This document shows, piece by piece, positions 42,837-51,883 of a stretch of 64,000 nt of DNA; within the stretch, counting starts at the first letter, position 1, and each line of letters opens with the position of its first letter. The position numbers and the translations under genes were made by a program. A model generated the notes under the pieces. The model was not told the origin of the DNA. It did no database searches and was given only the letters and a program-made list of their open reading frames with translations. This stretch comes from Acidobacteriota bacterium (lineage in GTDB: Bacteria > Acidobacteriota > Terriglobia > Bryobacterales > Bryobacteraceae), in NCBI GenBank assembly GCA_026393985.1, contig JAPKZB010000095.1, positions 1 through 64,000 on the forward strand, in the 5' to 3' direction.

Positions 42837-43694
42837 CTACGGGACTTTGGTCTTGGCGGTCAGGGGCTGGGTGACAGTTTTTTCGCGGACCGCCCGGGCG
42901 AGGCCGGCCCACGAAGGACGGCGGTCCACACGGGCAAGCGTGAGAACCGCAACATGGCTGGCGCCGGCTCGCCGCAGCACGGAGGCGGCCGCACCAACTG
43001 TAGCGCCGGTGGTGAGAACATCGTCCACCAGCAGAATCCGTTTGCCGCGCACGTCGGCGCCGCGGCGCAAGGCAAAAGCGCCGGCCACGTTGGTCCGGCG
43101 CTCGGAAGGGCTCAAGCTGGCCTGCGTCTCGGTGCGACGGCGCCGTTCGAGCGCCTTGCCCACGGTCACGCCGAGCCGCCGGGCCAGGGGCCGCGCCAAT
43201 AACTCGGCCTGATTGAAGCCGCGCCACAAGCGCCGCCGCCAGTGCAGCGGTACGGGCACGACGAGGTCGAAGCGCTGGTCGAGAGGAAGAGCCTGCCGCA
43301 GGTAGGCGCCGAGCGGTTCGCCCAGCGTTTCCACCCGGGCGTATTTGAACAGATGAATCAGGTCCTTGAGCTCGCCGTCGTAGTAGCCGTAGGAGTAGGC
43401 GGCGTCGTAACCGGTGAGCCCGGAGCGGCAGCGGCCGCACACGCCATGATCATCAAGCGGTGCTTCGTTCAGGAACGGCGTCCGGCACTGGGTGCAGAAG
43501 TAATCGGCCGTGAGCGGCGCGGGCGCGGCCAAGCAGGCCTCGCAAACGGGAATCCGCCGAGCGTGGCGCACTGGTTCAGAACAGACCTTGCAATCCTGGG
43601 GGAAAACAAGATTGAACAGGGGCGCGAGGGTGCGCTGGATTACGGCAGGAAGGAGCGGAGTGTGCGCATCGGATACCGGCCCTTTCGGGAAGAT
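42837..43694 (-). CDS. comF: ComF family phosphoribosyltransferase-like protein, start unresolved
   Basis: About 285 residues from the ATC at 43694; ComF proteins are usually 220-250. A zinc-ribbon N-terminus ([43 protein letters not shown]) precedes the PRTase domain with [27 protein letters not shown] and the PRPP loop [13 protein letters not shown]. ComF proteins are linked to DNA uptake. No ATG, GTG or TTG exists in frame between the conserved FPQDC segment and codons inside the divergent sulfatase gene. The boundary given is an ATC three bases after AGGAGG. An out-of-frame ATG at 43669 (MRTLRSFLP, stop at 43640) would fit a ComF N-terminus if a frameshift occurred. Confidence 0.75.
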   Translation of the reverse strand: MFPKGPVSDAHTPLLPAVIQRTLAPLFNLVFPQDCKVCSEPVRHARRIPVCEACLAAPAPLTADYFCTQCRTPFLNEAPLDDHGVCGRCRSGLTGYDAAYSYGYYDGELKDLIHLFKYARVETLGEPLGAYLRQALPLDQRFDLVVPVPLHWRRRLWRGFNQAELLARPLARRLGVTVGKALERRRRTETQASLSPSERRTNVAGAFALRRGADVRGKRILLVDDVLTTGATVGAAASVLRRAGASHVAVLTLARVDRRPSWAGLARAVREKTVTQPLTAKTKVP

Positions 43695-43755
43695 CCACCT
43701 CCTAAAACTGCAGTGTACAACATCGACGAACGGATTTGTTATGATCCGGGAGCTA

Positions 43756-45108
43756 ATGTTGAATCGCCGCCGTTTTCTCGCCGCCGCCTCAGCCGCCGCC
43801 ACCGCCGCGCCCGTCCGCCCCGTCAACGTAATTCTGATCTATTGCGATGACCTTGGCTGGGGCGATCTTTCCTGCTACGGCTCGCCCATCGCCACCCCGA
43901 ACATCGATCGCCTGGCGCGGGAAGGCGTGCGGTTCACGCACTGCCTGTCGGCCAACCCGGTTTGCAGCCCGTCGCGGGCGGCGCTGTTGACGGGGCGCTA
44001 CCCGACGCGCATCGGGGTGCCGCGGGTGCTGTTCCCGGCGGATAAAACCGGCCTGGCCGAAGGCGAGCAGACCATCGCCCAACTGCTCAAAGCCAAGGGC
44101 TACCAGACCATGTGCGTCGGCAAATGGCACCTCGGCCATCTGCCGCCGCACCTGCCCACCTACAAGGGCTTCGACCACTACTACGGCATTCCTTACTCAA
44201 ACGACATGAGCCCGCGCTGGCTGATGGCCGACGAAAAGGTGCTCGAAGAGCAGACCGACCTCGACACCCTGCAGGAGAAGTACACCAAGCGGGCCGTCGA
44301 GTTCATGGCCGGGGCCAAGGACAAGCCGTTCTTCCTCTATATGCCCCACACCTACCCGCACATCCCGTTCGGAGTGGGCCAGGCGTTTCGGGGCAAATCG
44401 ATGCAGGGCATCTACGGCGACGTGCTGAGCGAGCTCGACTGGTCGGTGGGCCAGATTCTGGCGGCGCTGCGGCAGCATAAGCTCGAAGACAACACGCTGG
44501 TGCTGTTCTCCTCCGACAACGGCCCGTGGTACCAGGGCAGCCCCGGGATGCTGCGGGGGCGCAAAGGGATGACCTGGGAGGGCGGCGTCCGCGTGCCGCT
44601 GCTGGCCCGGCTTCCCGGCGCCGCGAAGCCGGGTCTCGTATGCGACGGGCTGGTTTCCACCATGGACCTGCTGCCGACCATCTGCGCCCTGACTGGCGCG
44701 GCGCTGCCGGCGCGGCCCCTTGACGGACGCGATATCCGGCCGCTGCTGGCGGGCCGGCAGCGGGAGCTTGAGCGCGAGCCCTTGCTCTACTTCGATGGCT
44801 GGTATCTGCAGTGCGCCCGCTGGGGCAAATGGAAGCTGCACCTGGCGCGCTATAACAATGTCACCTACAGCCCGGCGCCGGCCGGCGGCCGGAAGAACAT
44901 CCGGCTGGCGCAGCCCGAGCTGTACGACGTGGTCACGGACCGCGACGAGAGCTTCGATGTGGCCGCCGGGAACCCGCAGGTGGTCGCCACCATCCTCACC
45001 GCCGTCGAGAAACTGCTGACCGGGTTCCCCCCGGAGGTGCAAAAGGCCTATGCTGAGGGGAAAGACCGTCCGGCTTCGACGCGACCCGCGGGAGCCGTGA
45101 CCCAATAA
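43756..45108 (+). CDS. Cys-type arylsulfatase
   Basis: 450 residues from ATG 43756 (GGGAG just upstream); an ATG at 43741 is the alternative. Twin-arginine-like N-terminus [17 protein letters not shown]. Sulfatase core: [18 protein letters not shown] with metal-binding DD, formylglycine motif CSPSR with Cys70, VGKWHLGH, and [33 protein letters not shown]. It probably acts outside the cytoplasm on a sulfated glycan. It is followed 13 bases later by a DUF1080 gene with its own AAGGAG, which suggests joint polysaccharide use. Confidence 0.93.
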   Translation: MLNRRRFLAAASAAATAAPVRPVNVILIYCDDLGWGDLSCYGSPIATPNIDRLAREGVRFTHCLSANPVCSPSRAALLTGRYPTRIGVPRVLFPADKTGLAEGEQTIAQLLKAKGYQTMCVGKWHLGHLPPHLPTYKGFDHYYGIPYSNDMSPRWLMADEKVLEEQTDLDTLQEKYTKRAVEFMAGAKDKPFFLYMPHTYPHIPFGVGQAFRGKSMQGIYGDVLSELDWSVGQILAALRQHKLEDNTLVLFSSDNGPWYQGSPGMLRGRKGMTWEGGVRVPLLARLPGAAKPGLVCDGLVSTMDLLPTICALTGAALPARPLDGRDIRPLLAGRQRELEREPLLYFDGWYLQCARWGKWKLHLARYNNVTYSPAPAGGRKNIRLAQPELYDVVTDRDESFDVAAGNPQVVATILTAVEKLLTGFPPEVQKAYAEGKDRPASTRPAGAVTQ

Positions 45109-45121
45109 AGGAGTGGTAACG

Positions 45122-45748
45122 ATGCGTTATTTGATGTTGGCGTGCCTGGCGGCTTCCGCCTGGGCGGCCGAGCCCGGGTTTGTTTCGTTGTTCGACGGCA
45201 AGACGTTAGACGGCTGGCAACTGGTCAATGGCCGGGGGCCGGGCTATGTGGTGGAGAGTGGGACGATTGTGTGCCCGAAAGAGGGCGGCGGGAACCTGTA
45301 CACCGGTAAGCAGTACAGCAATTTTGTCTTCCGCTTCGAATTCAAGATGGAGCCGGGCGGGAACAATGGTGTCGGCATCCGGGCACCGCTCACGGGCGAT
45401 GCGGCCTATGCCGGCATGGAGATTCAGATTCTCGATCACGACCATGCCAACTACAAGGGCAAGATCAAACCCACGCAGCGCCACGGCAGCGTTTATGACG
45501 TTTTCCCCGCAACGGGCGAGGCGCTGAAGCCGGCCGGCGAGTGGAACTCCGAGGAGATTCGCGTGGACGGCTCAAAAGTCACCGTGACGCTCAACGGCAA
45601 GGTGATTTCGGAGGCCGATCTATCCACCGTCACCGACCCCGCAGTTCTCAAGAAGCATCCTGGACTGCTGCGCAAGACGGGCTATGTGGGCTTTCTGGGC
45701 CACGGGACCCGGGTCGAATTCCGTAATCTTCGGATTAAGGAACTATAA
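45122..45748 (+). CDS. DUF1080 (3-keto-disaccharide hydrolase-type) exported protein
   Basis: 208 residues from ATG 45122; AAGGAG at 45108-45113 is 8 bases upstream, so the in-frame GTG at 45113 is rejected. Signal peptide [15 protein letters not shown], then a single concanavalin-like domain: [49 protein letters not shown] and [22 protein letters not shown]. The family includes 3-keto-glycoside hydrolases and many uncharacterised secreted proteins. It is co-located with the sulfatase. Confidence 0.9.
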   Translation: MRYLMLACLAASAWAAEPGFVSLFDGKTLDGWQLVNGRGPGYVVESGTIVCPKEGGGNLYTGKQYSNFVFRFEFKMEPGGNNGVGIRAPLTGDAAYAGMEIQILDHDHANYKGKIKPTQRHGSVYDVFPATGEALKPAGEWNSEEIRVDGSKVTVTLNGKVISEADLSTVTDPAVLKKHPGLLRKTGYVGFLGHGTRVEFRNLRIKEL

Positions 45749-45959
45749 TCGACGGAATCTTGTCCTCTTTCGCTGGCCTATTTCGCTTCTCCTTTTAGGC
45801 GCTGCTGCCGTCTTGGTCAGTGCAGAGTATGGCTAAAGTACCTGCCGACGTCGATGGCGCCGCAGCTAGAGAAGCGAAACGGCTAGCGATAAAAAAGTGT
45901 AACGGGGAGTGGTCCGGTGGCACATCCCCCGTTTAGGGGACAAGTTAATAAATCCGATC
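45749..45959. other. Non-coding stretch upstream of the LuxR-type gene
   Basis: About 210 bases, less GC-rich than its surroundings. The segment TTTCGCTTCTC (45786-45796) and GAGAAGCGAAA (45869-45879) form an 11-base inverted repeat about 70 bases apart. No convincing sigma-70 promoter, riboswitch or small gene was recognised. Confidence 0.4.
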
Positions 45960-47033
45960 ATGTTGCCAGAGCAATGGGATAGTTTGACCGGGGAGATCTA
46001 CGAAGCCGCCCGGGACGCGAATCTGTGGCCGCGCATCTTGGGCCGGTTGTGTGAAATGTTAGGCGCCTCGCACGGAGATATGTGGGTTCGGAGCCCGCGG
46101 ACTGGCGAAGTAAGATTGAGTTGCTGCCACGGGCTGCCGGAAGAAGATCGCCAGGAGTATGTGAAGCGATGGATGGCGCAGGATCCTTGGCTGCAGCGGC
46201 TTCATCTCGCGCCTGGCGACTTAGGATATTTCTGGCCCCTTGGCGCAGTGATCAGCGACGGGGAGTTGGAAGCCAAGGCGGCGTATCAATCTTATTTCCG
46301 GCACCGGGACCTCCACTACGGGGCGGGAGCGTGGATTTGGCGCGGGGCCGACGGGGAGTCGCTCGTGACCGTGTTCCGTGCCAAGCAGGCGGGCCCTTTC
46401 GGCGACCACGAACTCGCGCTCGGGACGCGGTTGGCGGGCCACGTCAGGCGGAGCGCCCAACTGCTCGAAGACCGGCATTCCCTGGCCATGCGCGCGGCGG
46501 GAATGCGGATCTGTTTTGAAGAGTTACCGTTTGCCGTCGCGATTCTGAGCCAGGAAGGTTCTGTGGTGCACAGCAACGGACGGTTCCAGCGGCTGACCGG
46601 AAAAGCGGACGGGTTGTCGCTGCGGGACGGCAGGATTGTGACGTCCAACGGCTTAGCCGTCATGCCGGAGAAGCGGTCGCGGTCGTTTCCCGTCCGGCGG
46701 CGCCGCGGTACGCCCTACTGGGCTTCGATCCGGCCGATGCCGGCCGAATCGGTGCATCCGTTTGGGTGGGCGATTCCGGTGGCCATTTTCGAGGTTCGGG
46801 ATCCGGACCGGGCAACGGGCGCCGACAGCCAGAAACTCGAGGCGCTTTATGGCCTGACACAGGCCGAGGCCCGGTTTGCCGCGCTGCTGGCTTCCGGTCT
46901 TTCGGTGAAGCAGGCGGCCGAAGAGGCGGGAATCGCCGAACAGACCGGGCGAACCCACCTGAAGCGGGCGATGGCGAAGACCGGGACGCGGCGTCAGGCG
47001 GAGCTGATCAGCCGGATCATTGCACTGGATTGA
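45960..47033 (+). CDS. LuxR-type transcriptional regulator with GAF/PAS-like sensor region
   Basis: 357 residues from ATG 45960; other starts upstream lack support. Residues 1-180 look like a GAF-like sensor (LWPRILGRLCEMLGASHGDMWV, AYQSYFRHRDLHYGAGAWIWR), followed by a short PAS-like segment at about 190-290 (FAVAILSQEGSVVHSNGRFQRLTGKADG). The last 65 residues form a LuxR-type helix-turn-helix (LEALYGLTQAEARFAALLASGLSVKQAAEEAGIAEQTGRTHLKRAMAKTGTRRQAELISRI). There is no receiver domain, so it probably senses a ligand directly. Targets are unknown. Confidence 0.85.
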   Translation: MLPEQWDSLTGEIYEAARDANLWPRILGRLCEMLGASHGDMWVRSPRTGEVRLSCCHGLPEEDRQEYVKRWMAQDPWLQRLHLAPGDLGYFWPLGAVISDGELEAKAAYQSYFRHRDLHYGAGAWIWRGADGESLVTVFRAKQAGPFGDHELALGTRLAGHVRRSAQLLEDRHSLAMRAAGMRICFEELPFAVAILSQEGSVVHSNGRFQRLTGKADGLSLRDGRIVTSNGLAVMPEKRSRSFPVRRRRGTPYWASIRPMPAESVHPFGWAIPVAIFEVRDPDRATGADSQKLEALYGLTQAEARFAALLASGLSVKQAAEEAGIAEQTGRTHLKRAMAKTGTRRQAELISRIIALD

Positions 47034-47724
47034 ATTCGATCGTGGATTCGGCGCCGAAGCGGCGATAGCGGGAGTAGGTCTGTTCGGTTTCGAAGACGAC
47101 GCGACGGCCGTCGCGGCCGGCGGGGGTGAGCAGGCGCAGGCGGATGAGGCCGGTGAGCGGGAGACCGTCGTGGAAGAGCGCCTCGCGAGCCACGAGCGAG
47201 CCTTCGGCGTGGTTGGCCCAGAAGCGGCGGAGCCGGGCTTCCACCTTGAGGATCCAAAAGGTCTCCTGGTCGATCCAGAGGGTGGCGTCGGAGGCGGTCA
47301 TGCCGCGGGAGCGGTCGACGATGTCGGGGGCGGCGGGATCGAGGGTTGCTTCGAGGACCCAACAGCGGCGACCCAGCACCGTAGCATCGGTTTCGAGGCG
47401 CAGCGAGTGGTTGAGCCGCAGATCGGCGACGGGAAACGACAGTCGGCCGCGCTCGCCCCGGCGCGGCGCCGGAGCTGCCTTCACCGGTTTCCCGTTGCGG
47501 GCGACCAGGCGGTACGACGGGCCGCGGGCACCCTCAAACACATCATAAGTCTCCCAACCCGTCTGCTTGCGGCGGCCAGAGGGCATGATCTGGTAATAGC
47601 GGATATCTTCCTGGCCCAGATACGGCTGCAGGCGGGGACGCAGGCTCTGCTCGGCCTGCAAGGCGGCATCGAAAATCGCGGCTGGCTCCAAGCCCCAGAG
47701 GGCCCCGGCGATGAGAAGGAGGAT
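47017..47724 (-). CDS. Exported LolA-like hypothetical protein, start unresolved
   Basis: About 235 residues. The N-terminus ILLLIAGALWGLEPAAIFDA looks like a signal peptide, but no ATG, GTG or TTG precedes it except a GTG at 47784 inside tRNA-Cys. The ATC at 47724 would start it exactly at the tRNA's CCA; a TTG at 47691 would remove the signal. The body is beta-rich with DATLWIDQETFWILKVEARLRRF and VVFETEQTYSRYRRFG, which recalls outer-membrane lipoprotein-sorting (LolA/LolB-like) folds. It overlaps the end of the LuxR-type gene by 17 bases. Confidence 0.6.
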   Translation of the reverse strand: MLLLIAGALWGLEPAAIFDAALQAEQSLRPRLQPYLGQEDIRYYQIMPSGRRKQTGWETYDVFEGARGPSYRLVARNGKPVKAAPAPRRGERGRLSFPVADLRLNHSLRLETDATVLGRRCWVLEATLDPAAPDIVDRSRGMTASDATLWIDQETFWILKVEARLRRFWANHAEGSLVAREALFHDGLPLTGLIRLRLLTPAGRDGRRVVFETEQTYSRYRRFGAESTIEFNPVQ

Positions 47725-47798
47725 GGAGGTGCGGGTCGGAATCGAACCGACGAATGAGAGTTTTGCAGACTCTGGCCTTACCACTTGGCTACCGCACC
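47724..47798 (-). tRNA. tRNA-Cys (anticodon GCA)
   Basis: Acceptor arms GGTGCGG/CCGCACC, a D arm with AAGTGGTAA, anticodon arm AGAGT-CTGCAAA-ACTCT with anticodon GCA, and T arm GTCGG-TTCGATT-CCGAC. The discriminator base is U, as expected for tRNA-Cys, and CCA is encoded. No intron. It is transcribed toward the LolA-like gene, which begins at its 3' end. Confidence 0.95.
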
Positions 47799-47837
47799 GG
47801 AGGGATGAAATCGCCTACACTCGACCATAGCAATCTG

Positions 47838-48167
47838 ATGACGCCTAGTCAACCGAATGGCGAGGAAGAGGCCGTCTTCGAATGGCCGATAACGGACGTT
47901 CTCGACCTGCACGCGGTGCCGCCGCGGGAGGTGACCGCGGTGGTGGAGGCGTGGCTCGACGCGGTTTGGGAGGCGGGATTTACGGCCCTGCGCATCGTTC
48001 ATGGAAAGGGGATCGGGGTGCAGCGGGAGGCGGTGCGGAAGGTGCTGGACCGGACGCCGTTTGTGGTTGCCTTTGGGGATGCGCCGCTTGAAGCCGGCGG
48101 CTGGGGGGCGACGGTGGTTACGCTGGCGAGTCGGCCTCCAGATAGTCCGGATCCTGCCAGGCGATGA
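47838..48167 (+). CDS. Smr-domain protein
   Basis: 109 residues from ATG 47838; ATG 47805, close to GGAGGG, is an alternative. A single Smr (MutS2 C-terminal-like) domain: DLHAVPPREVTAVVEAWLDA, then the signature IVHGKG and a short C-terminal strand. Stand-alone Smr proteins are putative nucleases acting on DNA or RNA; this one lacks other domains. It converges on the membrane-protein gene with a 50-base overlap. Confidence 0.88.
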   Translation: MTPSQPNGEEEAVFEWPITDVLDLHAVPPREVTAVVEAWLDAVWEAGFTALRIVHGKGIGVQREAVRKVLDRTPFVVAFGDAPLEAGGWGATVVTLASRPPDSPDPARR

Positions 48168-48612
48168 AGGCGTGGGGCAGGGTGACCGCCAGCAGCACGT
48201 AGCCGAGCATCAGGCCGGTGGAGAGGCCGTCACCGGGTTGCGGGACCCAGAGTGTCCAGCCTCTTTGGGCGGCCACCCCCGGCGCCTCTTTGAGGTAGAA
48301 GAGAATGACCACCGACAGGGAGGCCAGGAACTGGTAGGCGCGGAAAAACGCCTGGTTGCGGACCTGCGTCTGGCGCTCATCGATCGTGGCGGTAGCGTAG
48401 GGAACGGCTACCTGGTTCAGCACCCACCAGCCGCCCACCAGAAGCAGGGTGCCAGGGAGAATGGCGAAGGCCCAGGCGGCGGAGCCGAGTTCGTAGGCAA
48501 GAGAGAGGGCGGCGAGGGCCAGAGCGTAGCCGAGGTAGGCGGCCACGCAGGCCAGGCGGCGGTTGGCGCGGCGGCGAAAGTCGATGCCGGCGATGAGCAA
48601 ATCTTTTCTCAT
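48118..48612 (-). CDS. Small membrane protein paired with XRE regulator
   Basis: 164 residues with four hydrophobic helices (about 20-42, 45-68, 92-110 and 130-150). Between helices 2 and 3 is a short hydrophilic segment, PYATATIDERQTQVRNQAFFRAYQF. It starts 5 bases after the XRE gene's stop. Pairs of a small XRE regulator and a membrane protein of this layout are common in bacteria; the membrane partner sometimes modulates the regulator. No catalytic motif is seen. Confidence 0.75.
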   Translation of the reverse strand: MRKDLLIAGIDFRRRANRRLACVAAYLGYALALAALSLAYELGSAAWAFAILPGTLLLVGGWWVLNQVAVPYATATIDERQTQVRNQAFFRAYQFLASLSVVILFYLKEAPGVAAQRGWTLWVPQPGDGLSTGLMLGYVLLAVTLPHAFIAWQDPDYLEADSPA

Positions 48613-48617
48613 AAGCG

Positions 48618-48896
48618 TTATCCTGCAGAGGGTTTGTTGCTGCCGTAGAGCTGTTCGCTCAACGGGCGAAACGGGTGCCGGGAGAAGATGGCTTCAATGG
48701 GCAGGCCGAAGAACTCGCTGGCCCGGAAGGCGAGTTCAAGGCTCGGGTTGTAGTCGCCCCGCTCCATGTAGCCGATGGTCTGGTAGTTGACGCCGAGGGC
48801 ATCGGCGAGTTCCTGGCGGCTCAGATTGCGCTCCGCTCGCAGGACGCCGATGCGATTGTAGAGAGAAGTTGTCGAATTGACCTTGGAAGTTGTCAT
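48618..48896 (-). CDS. XRE-family helix-turn-helix regulator
   Basis: 92 residues with one HTH (about 14-68: YNRIGVLRAERNLSRQELAD, LGVNYQTIGYMERGDYNPSL) and a short tail. It is divergent from the methyltransferase gene over 42 bases that hold an 18-base palindrome, so it probably represses itself and its neighbour. It forms a unit with the downstream membrane protein. Confidence 0.9.
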   Translation of the reverse strand: MTTSKVNSTTSLYNRIGVLRAERNLSRQELADALGVNYQTIGYMERGDYNPSLELAFRASEFFGLPIEAIFSRHPFRPLSEQLYGSNKPSAG

Positions 48897-48906
48897 CGAA
48901 CAAGAC

Positions 48907-48924
48907 TAATTGTATAATCAATTA
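48907..48924. promoter_or_regulatory. Palindromic operator overlapping divergent -10 boxes
   Basis: TAATTG and CAATTA flank a central TATAAT, making an 18-base palindromic frame in an AT-rich island inside a GC-rich region. TATAAT can serve as the -10 box for the methyltransferase (start 48939), and TATACA on the other strand can serve the XRE gene (start 48896). Both transcripts would have very short leaders. Binding by the XRE protein is inferred from position. Confidence 0.65.
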
Positions 48925-48938
48925 TATATTTCGTCGAG

Positions 48939-49607
48939 ATGATTTCGCGCCGCCAGAAGTATCGCACGCAGAACGGCATGGGCTGGGTCGCCGCCGTGCC
49001 CGGGCAGGTGAGCGAGCAGTTCATCGCCTTTGCCGGCGGCTGCTGCCGGCCAGTGGTGGATATCGGGTGCGCCTACGGGGTGGTGGCCCTTCCCGCCGGG
49101 GCGATTGCGGTGGACCTCGAGATTGGGCATCTGCGGGCGATCCCGCTGGAGGTGCCCCGGTTGGTGGGGCGGTTTCCGGATCTGGCGTTCCGGCCGGGGA
49201 GCCTTGATGCTGTGCATGCCTCGAACGTCCTGCATTTTTTGACTGGCGAGGAACTCGTCGAGGGCGTTCGGCGAATGGCGGAGTGGCTCGCGCCCGGCGG
49301 GAAGGTTTTCGTGCAGGCGAGCACGCCCTTCCAGCGGCCGTTTGCGGGGTTTTTGCCGGAGTTTGCGCGGCGGGTGGCTGCCGGGGAGGAGTGGCCGGGA
49401 TGGGTAGCCGAAACGCGAAGGATCACGAACTATGGCCGGTTGCATCAGTACCCGGCGTCGATTCATTTGCTCGACGAGAGGGTTCTACAGCGGCTGTTTT
49501 CGGATTGGGAAATTGAGTACTGTGGCTACTACCGGCGGCACGGGCTGCCGGCGAGTCTTTACGGGGATGGCCGGGAGTCGGTGGGATTGATTGCGCGGCG
49601 AGGTTGA
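48939..49607 (+). CDS. Class I SAM-dependent methyltransferase
   Basis: 222 residues. Motif I VVDIGCAYGVVALPAG, an acidic ribose-binding VDLE, and LDAVHASNVLHFLTGEELVEGVRRMAEWLAPGGKVFV give a complete Rossmann methyltransferase. The substrate is unknown. It is divergent from the XRE regulator across a shared operator, so it may be the regulated output of that module. Its end overlaps the convergent hydrolase gene by 49 bases. Confidence 0.85.
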   Translation: MISRRQKYRTQNGMGWVAAVPGQVSEQFIAFAGGCCRPVVDIGCAYGVVALPAGAIAVDLEIGHLRAIPLEVPRLVGRFPDLAFRPGSLDAVHASNVLHFLTGEELVEGVRRMAEWLAPGGKVFVQASTPFQRPFAGFLPEFARRVAAGEEWPGWVAETRRITNYGRLHQYPASIHLLDERVLQRLFSDWEIEYCGYYRRHGLPASLYGDGRESVGLIARRG

Positions 49608-50539
49608 TACCAACGCCGGAGAATCTCCATGGCGGGTTTGCCCCAGGGCGTCATCGTATTGTCCCGCGGGCCGCCGAAGCCATTGGTGCCGAGCTTCCAC
49701 CAGAAGACGCCGGCGAACCAGGACTGCGGGACGAAGGTTTTGAGCAGGGATTCGTAGGCGGCAGCCTGCGCCTGAAGGTGCACCGGGCGCTCGGAGCGAT
49801 CCTGCCACGGGGTGCGGTGCGAGGCCGGGGCGGCGGCGTAGCCGGCTTCGGTAAACAGCAGCGGCTTGCCGTAGCGGCGATGGACGGTTTCGAGCTTCCG
49901 GGCCAGGGGGCGGGCGTCGAGGTTGTCGGGCAGGGGGTAGTAGTTATCGAGTCCGATGTAGTCGAGTTCGCCCCAGAACCGGATGCGTTCGAACTCCTCA
50001 CCGTGGTTGGCGGCGTAGGTGATTGGCCCTCGGAAGTGGGCGCGTGCGGCGGCGATGAGGGTGCGAAACTCAGTTTCGTGCGCGGTGGCATAGGGTAGTT
50101 CGGTGCCGATGCAGAGCAGCGTAGCGTGGATGGCGGCGGCGAGTTGGCTGTAGTGCACGACCAGGGCGTGGTAGTTGGCAAACCAGGCGCGACGGCGGGC
50201 GGGGTCGGAGAGGTCGACGGGCTGATTCGGCCAGAGTTGGGGCTTGAGCAGCACCTTCATGCCGCGCTGCCGGGCGGCGGCGGCCAGGCGGCGGACGCCG
50301 TCGTCCGACTCCCAGGAGCGCGCGCCGCCGAAGACGATGCGGGTCTCCCCGCGCGGGGAGAAGGCGAACGGGATGAGCGCCACGCTGTCGACGTGATAGG
50401 CGCGCAGGCGGTCGAGCATGGCGACGGCTTCCGGCGAGTCGTAGCGCACGCCGCGTTCGGCCGTGAAGGAGACGCCGCGGAAGAACAGCGGTTGGGCGGC
50501 GAGGGCGGCCGGGCACAGGAGCAGAGGCAGAAGCCGCAT
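49559..50539 (-). CDS. GH113-like endo-beta-mannanase or related TIM-barrel hydrolase
   Basis: 326 residues from ATG 50539. Signal peptide MRLLPLLLCPAALAAQ, then a GH113/clan-A barrel: FRGVSFTAERGVRYDSPEAVAMLDRL, VDSVALIPFAF, acid/base Glu147 in CIGTELPYA, and nucleophile Glu231 in LLFTEAGYA. WGELDYIGLDNYYPL and FAGVFWWKL support the fold. Known GH113 enzymes cleave beta-1,4-mannans; substrate here is inferred. The open frame continues upstream antisense to the next gene and was trimmed. Confidence 0.83.
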   Translation of the reverse strand: MRLLPLLLCPAALAAQPLFFRGVSFTAERGVRYDSPEAVAMLDRLRAYHVDSVALIPFAFSPRGETRIVFGGARSWESDDGVRRLAAAARQRGMKVLLKPQLWPNQPVDLSDPARRRAWFANYHALVVHYSQLAAAIHATLLCIGTELPYATAHETEFRTLIAAARAHFRGPITYAANHGEEFERIRFWGELDYIGLDNYYPLPDNLDARPLARKLETVHRRYGKPLLFTEAGYAAAPASHRTPWQDRSERPVHLQAQAAAYESLLKTFVPQSWFAGVFWWKLGTNGFGGPRDNTMTPWGKPAMEILRRWYQPRRAINPTDSRPSP

Positions 50540-50577
50540 CGGGATATCGTCCTCGATTAGGATACGCTGGAAACACT

Positions 50578-51819
50578 GTGAAATTGACGGTATTGTTGTG
50601 CGGATTGGCCGCGGCGGTCGCGGGGCAGGATCGGCCTGTGGTGGCCATGGTGGGCGAGACGGCCAAAATGGCGCCCCTGCGGGGGCAACTCGAAAAGCGC
50701 TACACCGTGGTGGAGGTGCCAGTGCGCGGCACACCCGTTTTTCCGCCCACCGCCGCGGCTTACAAAGAGAATGGCGAGGCGCACCGGGTCTGGCGGGCGA
50801 TTCATCTGGCTGCGCCGGACGCCGTGGTGATGCTCGACGAGTACCCGGGCCTCGTGGAGGGGTTGCGCGGGAAGACGGCGGTGATGCGGGGGGCGCCGCT
50901 CGACCGGCCCCGGAAGTCGCTGCTGCGCTTAACGATGGAGGAGCAGATGCGGCGAACGCCGCGACAGGTGCTGGAGCAGCTGGCCGAGGTCTACGGGCGG
51001 GAGTTGAAGAGCGTCGTTTATATTCCGGCATTTGCCGTGATGGGGCAGTTGGCGCTGGGCCGCCGCGAACTGGTGGACAACCTGGTAGCGCCGTTTCTCG
51101 ATGGCCGGCAGGATTCGCTGGCCCAGGTCACCGGTAGCCACGGCAGCGGGCACTTGCTGTTTGCCGCGCTCGGCAAGACCGACCGCGTCAAGGCCGCCGC
51201 GGCCCTCATCGCCCCGCTGCACAACGAGATGAGCGATTCGGTATTCATGGCCTGTCCGATTCTGGGCGCGGCCGGCGAGCACGAAAAAGCGATCGCCCAT
51301 CTGCGGTTTATGGAGAAGCTGTGCCTGCGCGGGAACGGTATCTATCGTCATTCGCCGCTTGACGAGGCGGCCTGGGGGCGGGGCAATGCGTTTGCGCTGC
51401 TGGGCCAAGCGCTGCTGCTCGAGACGATGGCGCAGCCGGACGAACGCGTGTTGCGGAGCTTCCGGGCCCTGGCGGCGGCGTTGCTGACGCGGCAGGACGA
51501 GGAGGGGATGTGGCATCAGGTGATCGACGATCCGGCCTCCTACGCCGAGTTCTCGGCCACCGCCATGATTGCCGCGTCTTTTAAAAAGGCGATCCGCGCC
51601 GGGTGGCTCCCGGCGGCCTCCTACCAGCCGGCCATCGACAAGGCGTGGCGGGCGGTGCTGCGGCGGACCGGCGCGGACGGCGTGGTGATGGATGTCTGCG
51701 AATCGACCGGCAAGCAGACCTCGCGACAGGCCTACCTGGACCGCGCGGCCATTTGGGGCAAGGACCCCCGGGGCGGGGCGATGGCGATGCTGTTTGCCGG
51801 CGAGATGATGAAGCCGTGA
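50578..51819 (+). CDS. GH88/GH105-like unsaturated glycuronyl hydrolase
   Basis: 413 residues from GTG 50578, 38 bases from the divergent GH113-like start. Signal peptide KLTVLLCGLAAAVAGQ. After about 130 residues without a clear match comes an (alpha/alpha)6 barrel with ALGRRELVDNLVAPFLDGRQ, DSVFMACPILGAA, LDEAAWGRGNAFALLGQALLL, MWHQVIDDPASYAEFSATAMIAASF and DRAAIWGKDPRGGAMAMLFA, typical of GH88/GH105. The probable role is cleavage of unsaturated uronic-acid sugars from pectic or related glycans. Confidence 0.8.
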   Translation: MKLTVLLCGLAAAVAGQDRPVVAMVGETAKMAPLRGQLEKRYTVVEVPVRGTPVFPPTAAAYKENGEAHRVWRAIHLAAPDAVVMLDEYPGLVEGLRGKTAVMRGAPLDRPRKSLLRLTMEEQMRRTPRQVLEQLAEVYGRELKSVVYIPAFAVMGQLALGRRELVDNLVAPFLDGRQDSLAQVTGSHGSGHLLFAALGKTDRVKAAAALIAPLHNEMSDSVFMACPILGAAGEHEKAIAHLRFMEKLCLRGNGIYRHSPLDEAAWGRGNAFALLGQALLLETMAQPDERVLRSFRALAAALLTRQDEEGMWHQVIDDPASYAEFSATAMIAASFKKAIRAGWLPAASYQPAIDKAWRAVLRRTGADGVVMDVCESTGKQTSRQAYLDRAAIWGKDPRGGAMAMLFAGEMMKP

Positions 51820-51883
51820 AGGATTTCCGGCTGAGGGGCGGTTACGGGGCCGGCAGAAAGGTATACTGACAGAAGGAACCAAC

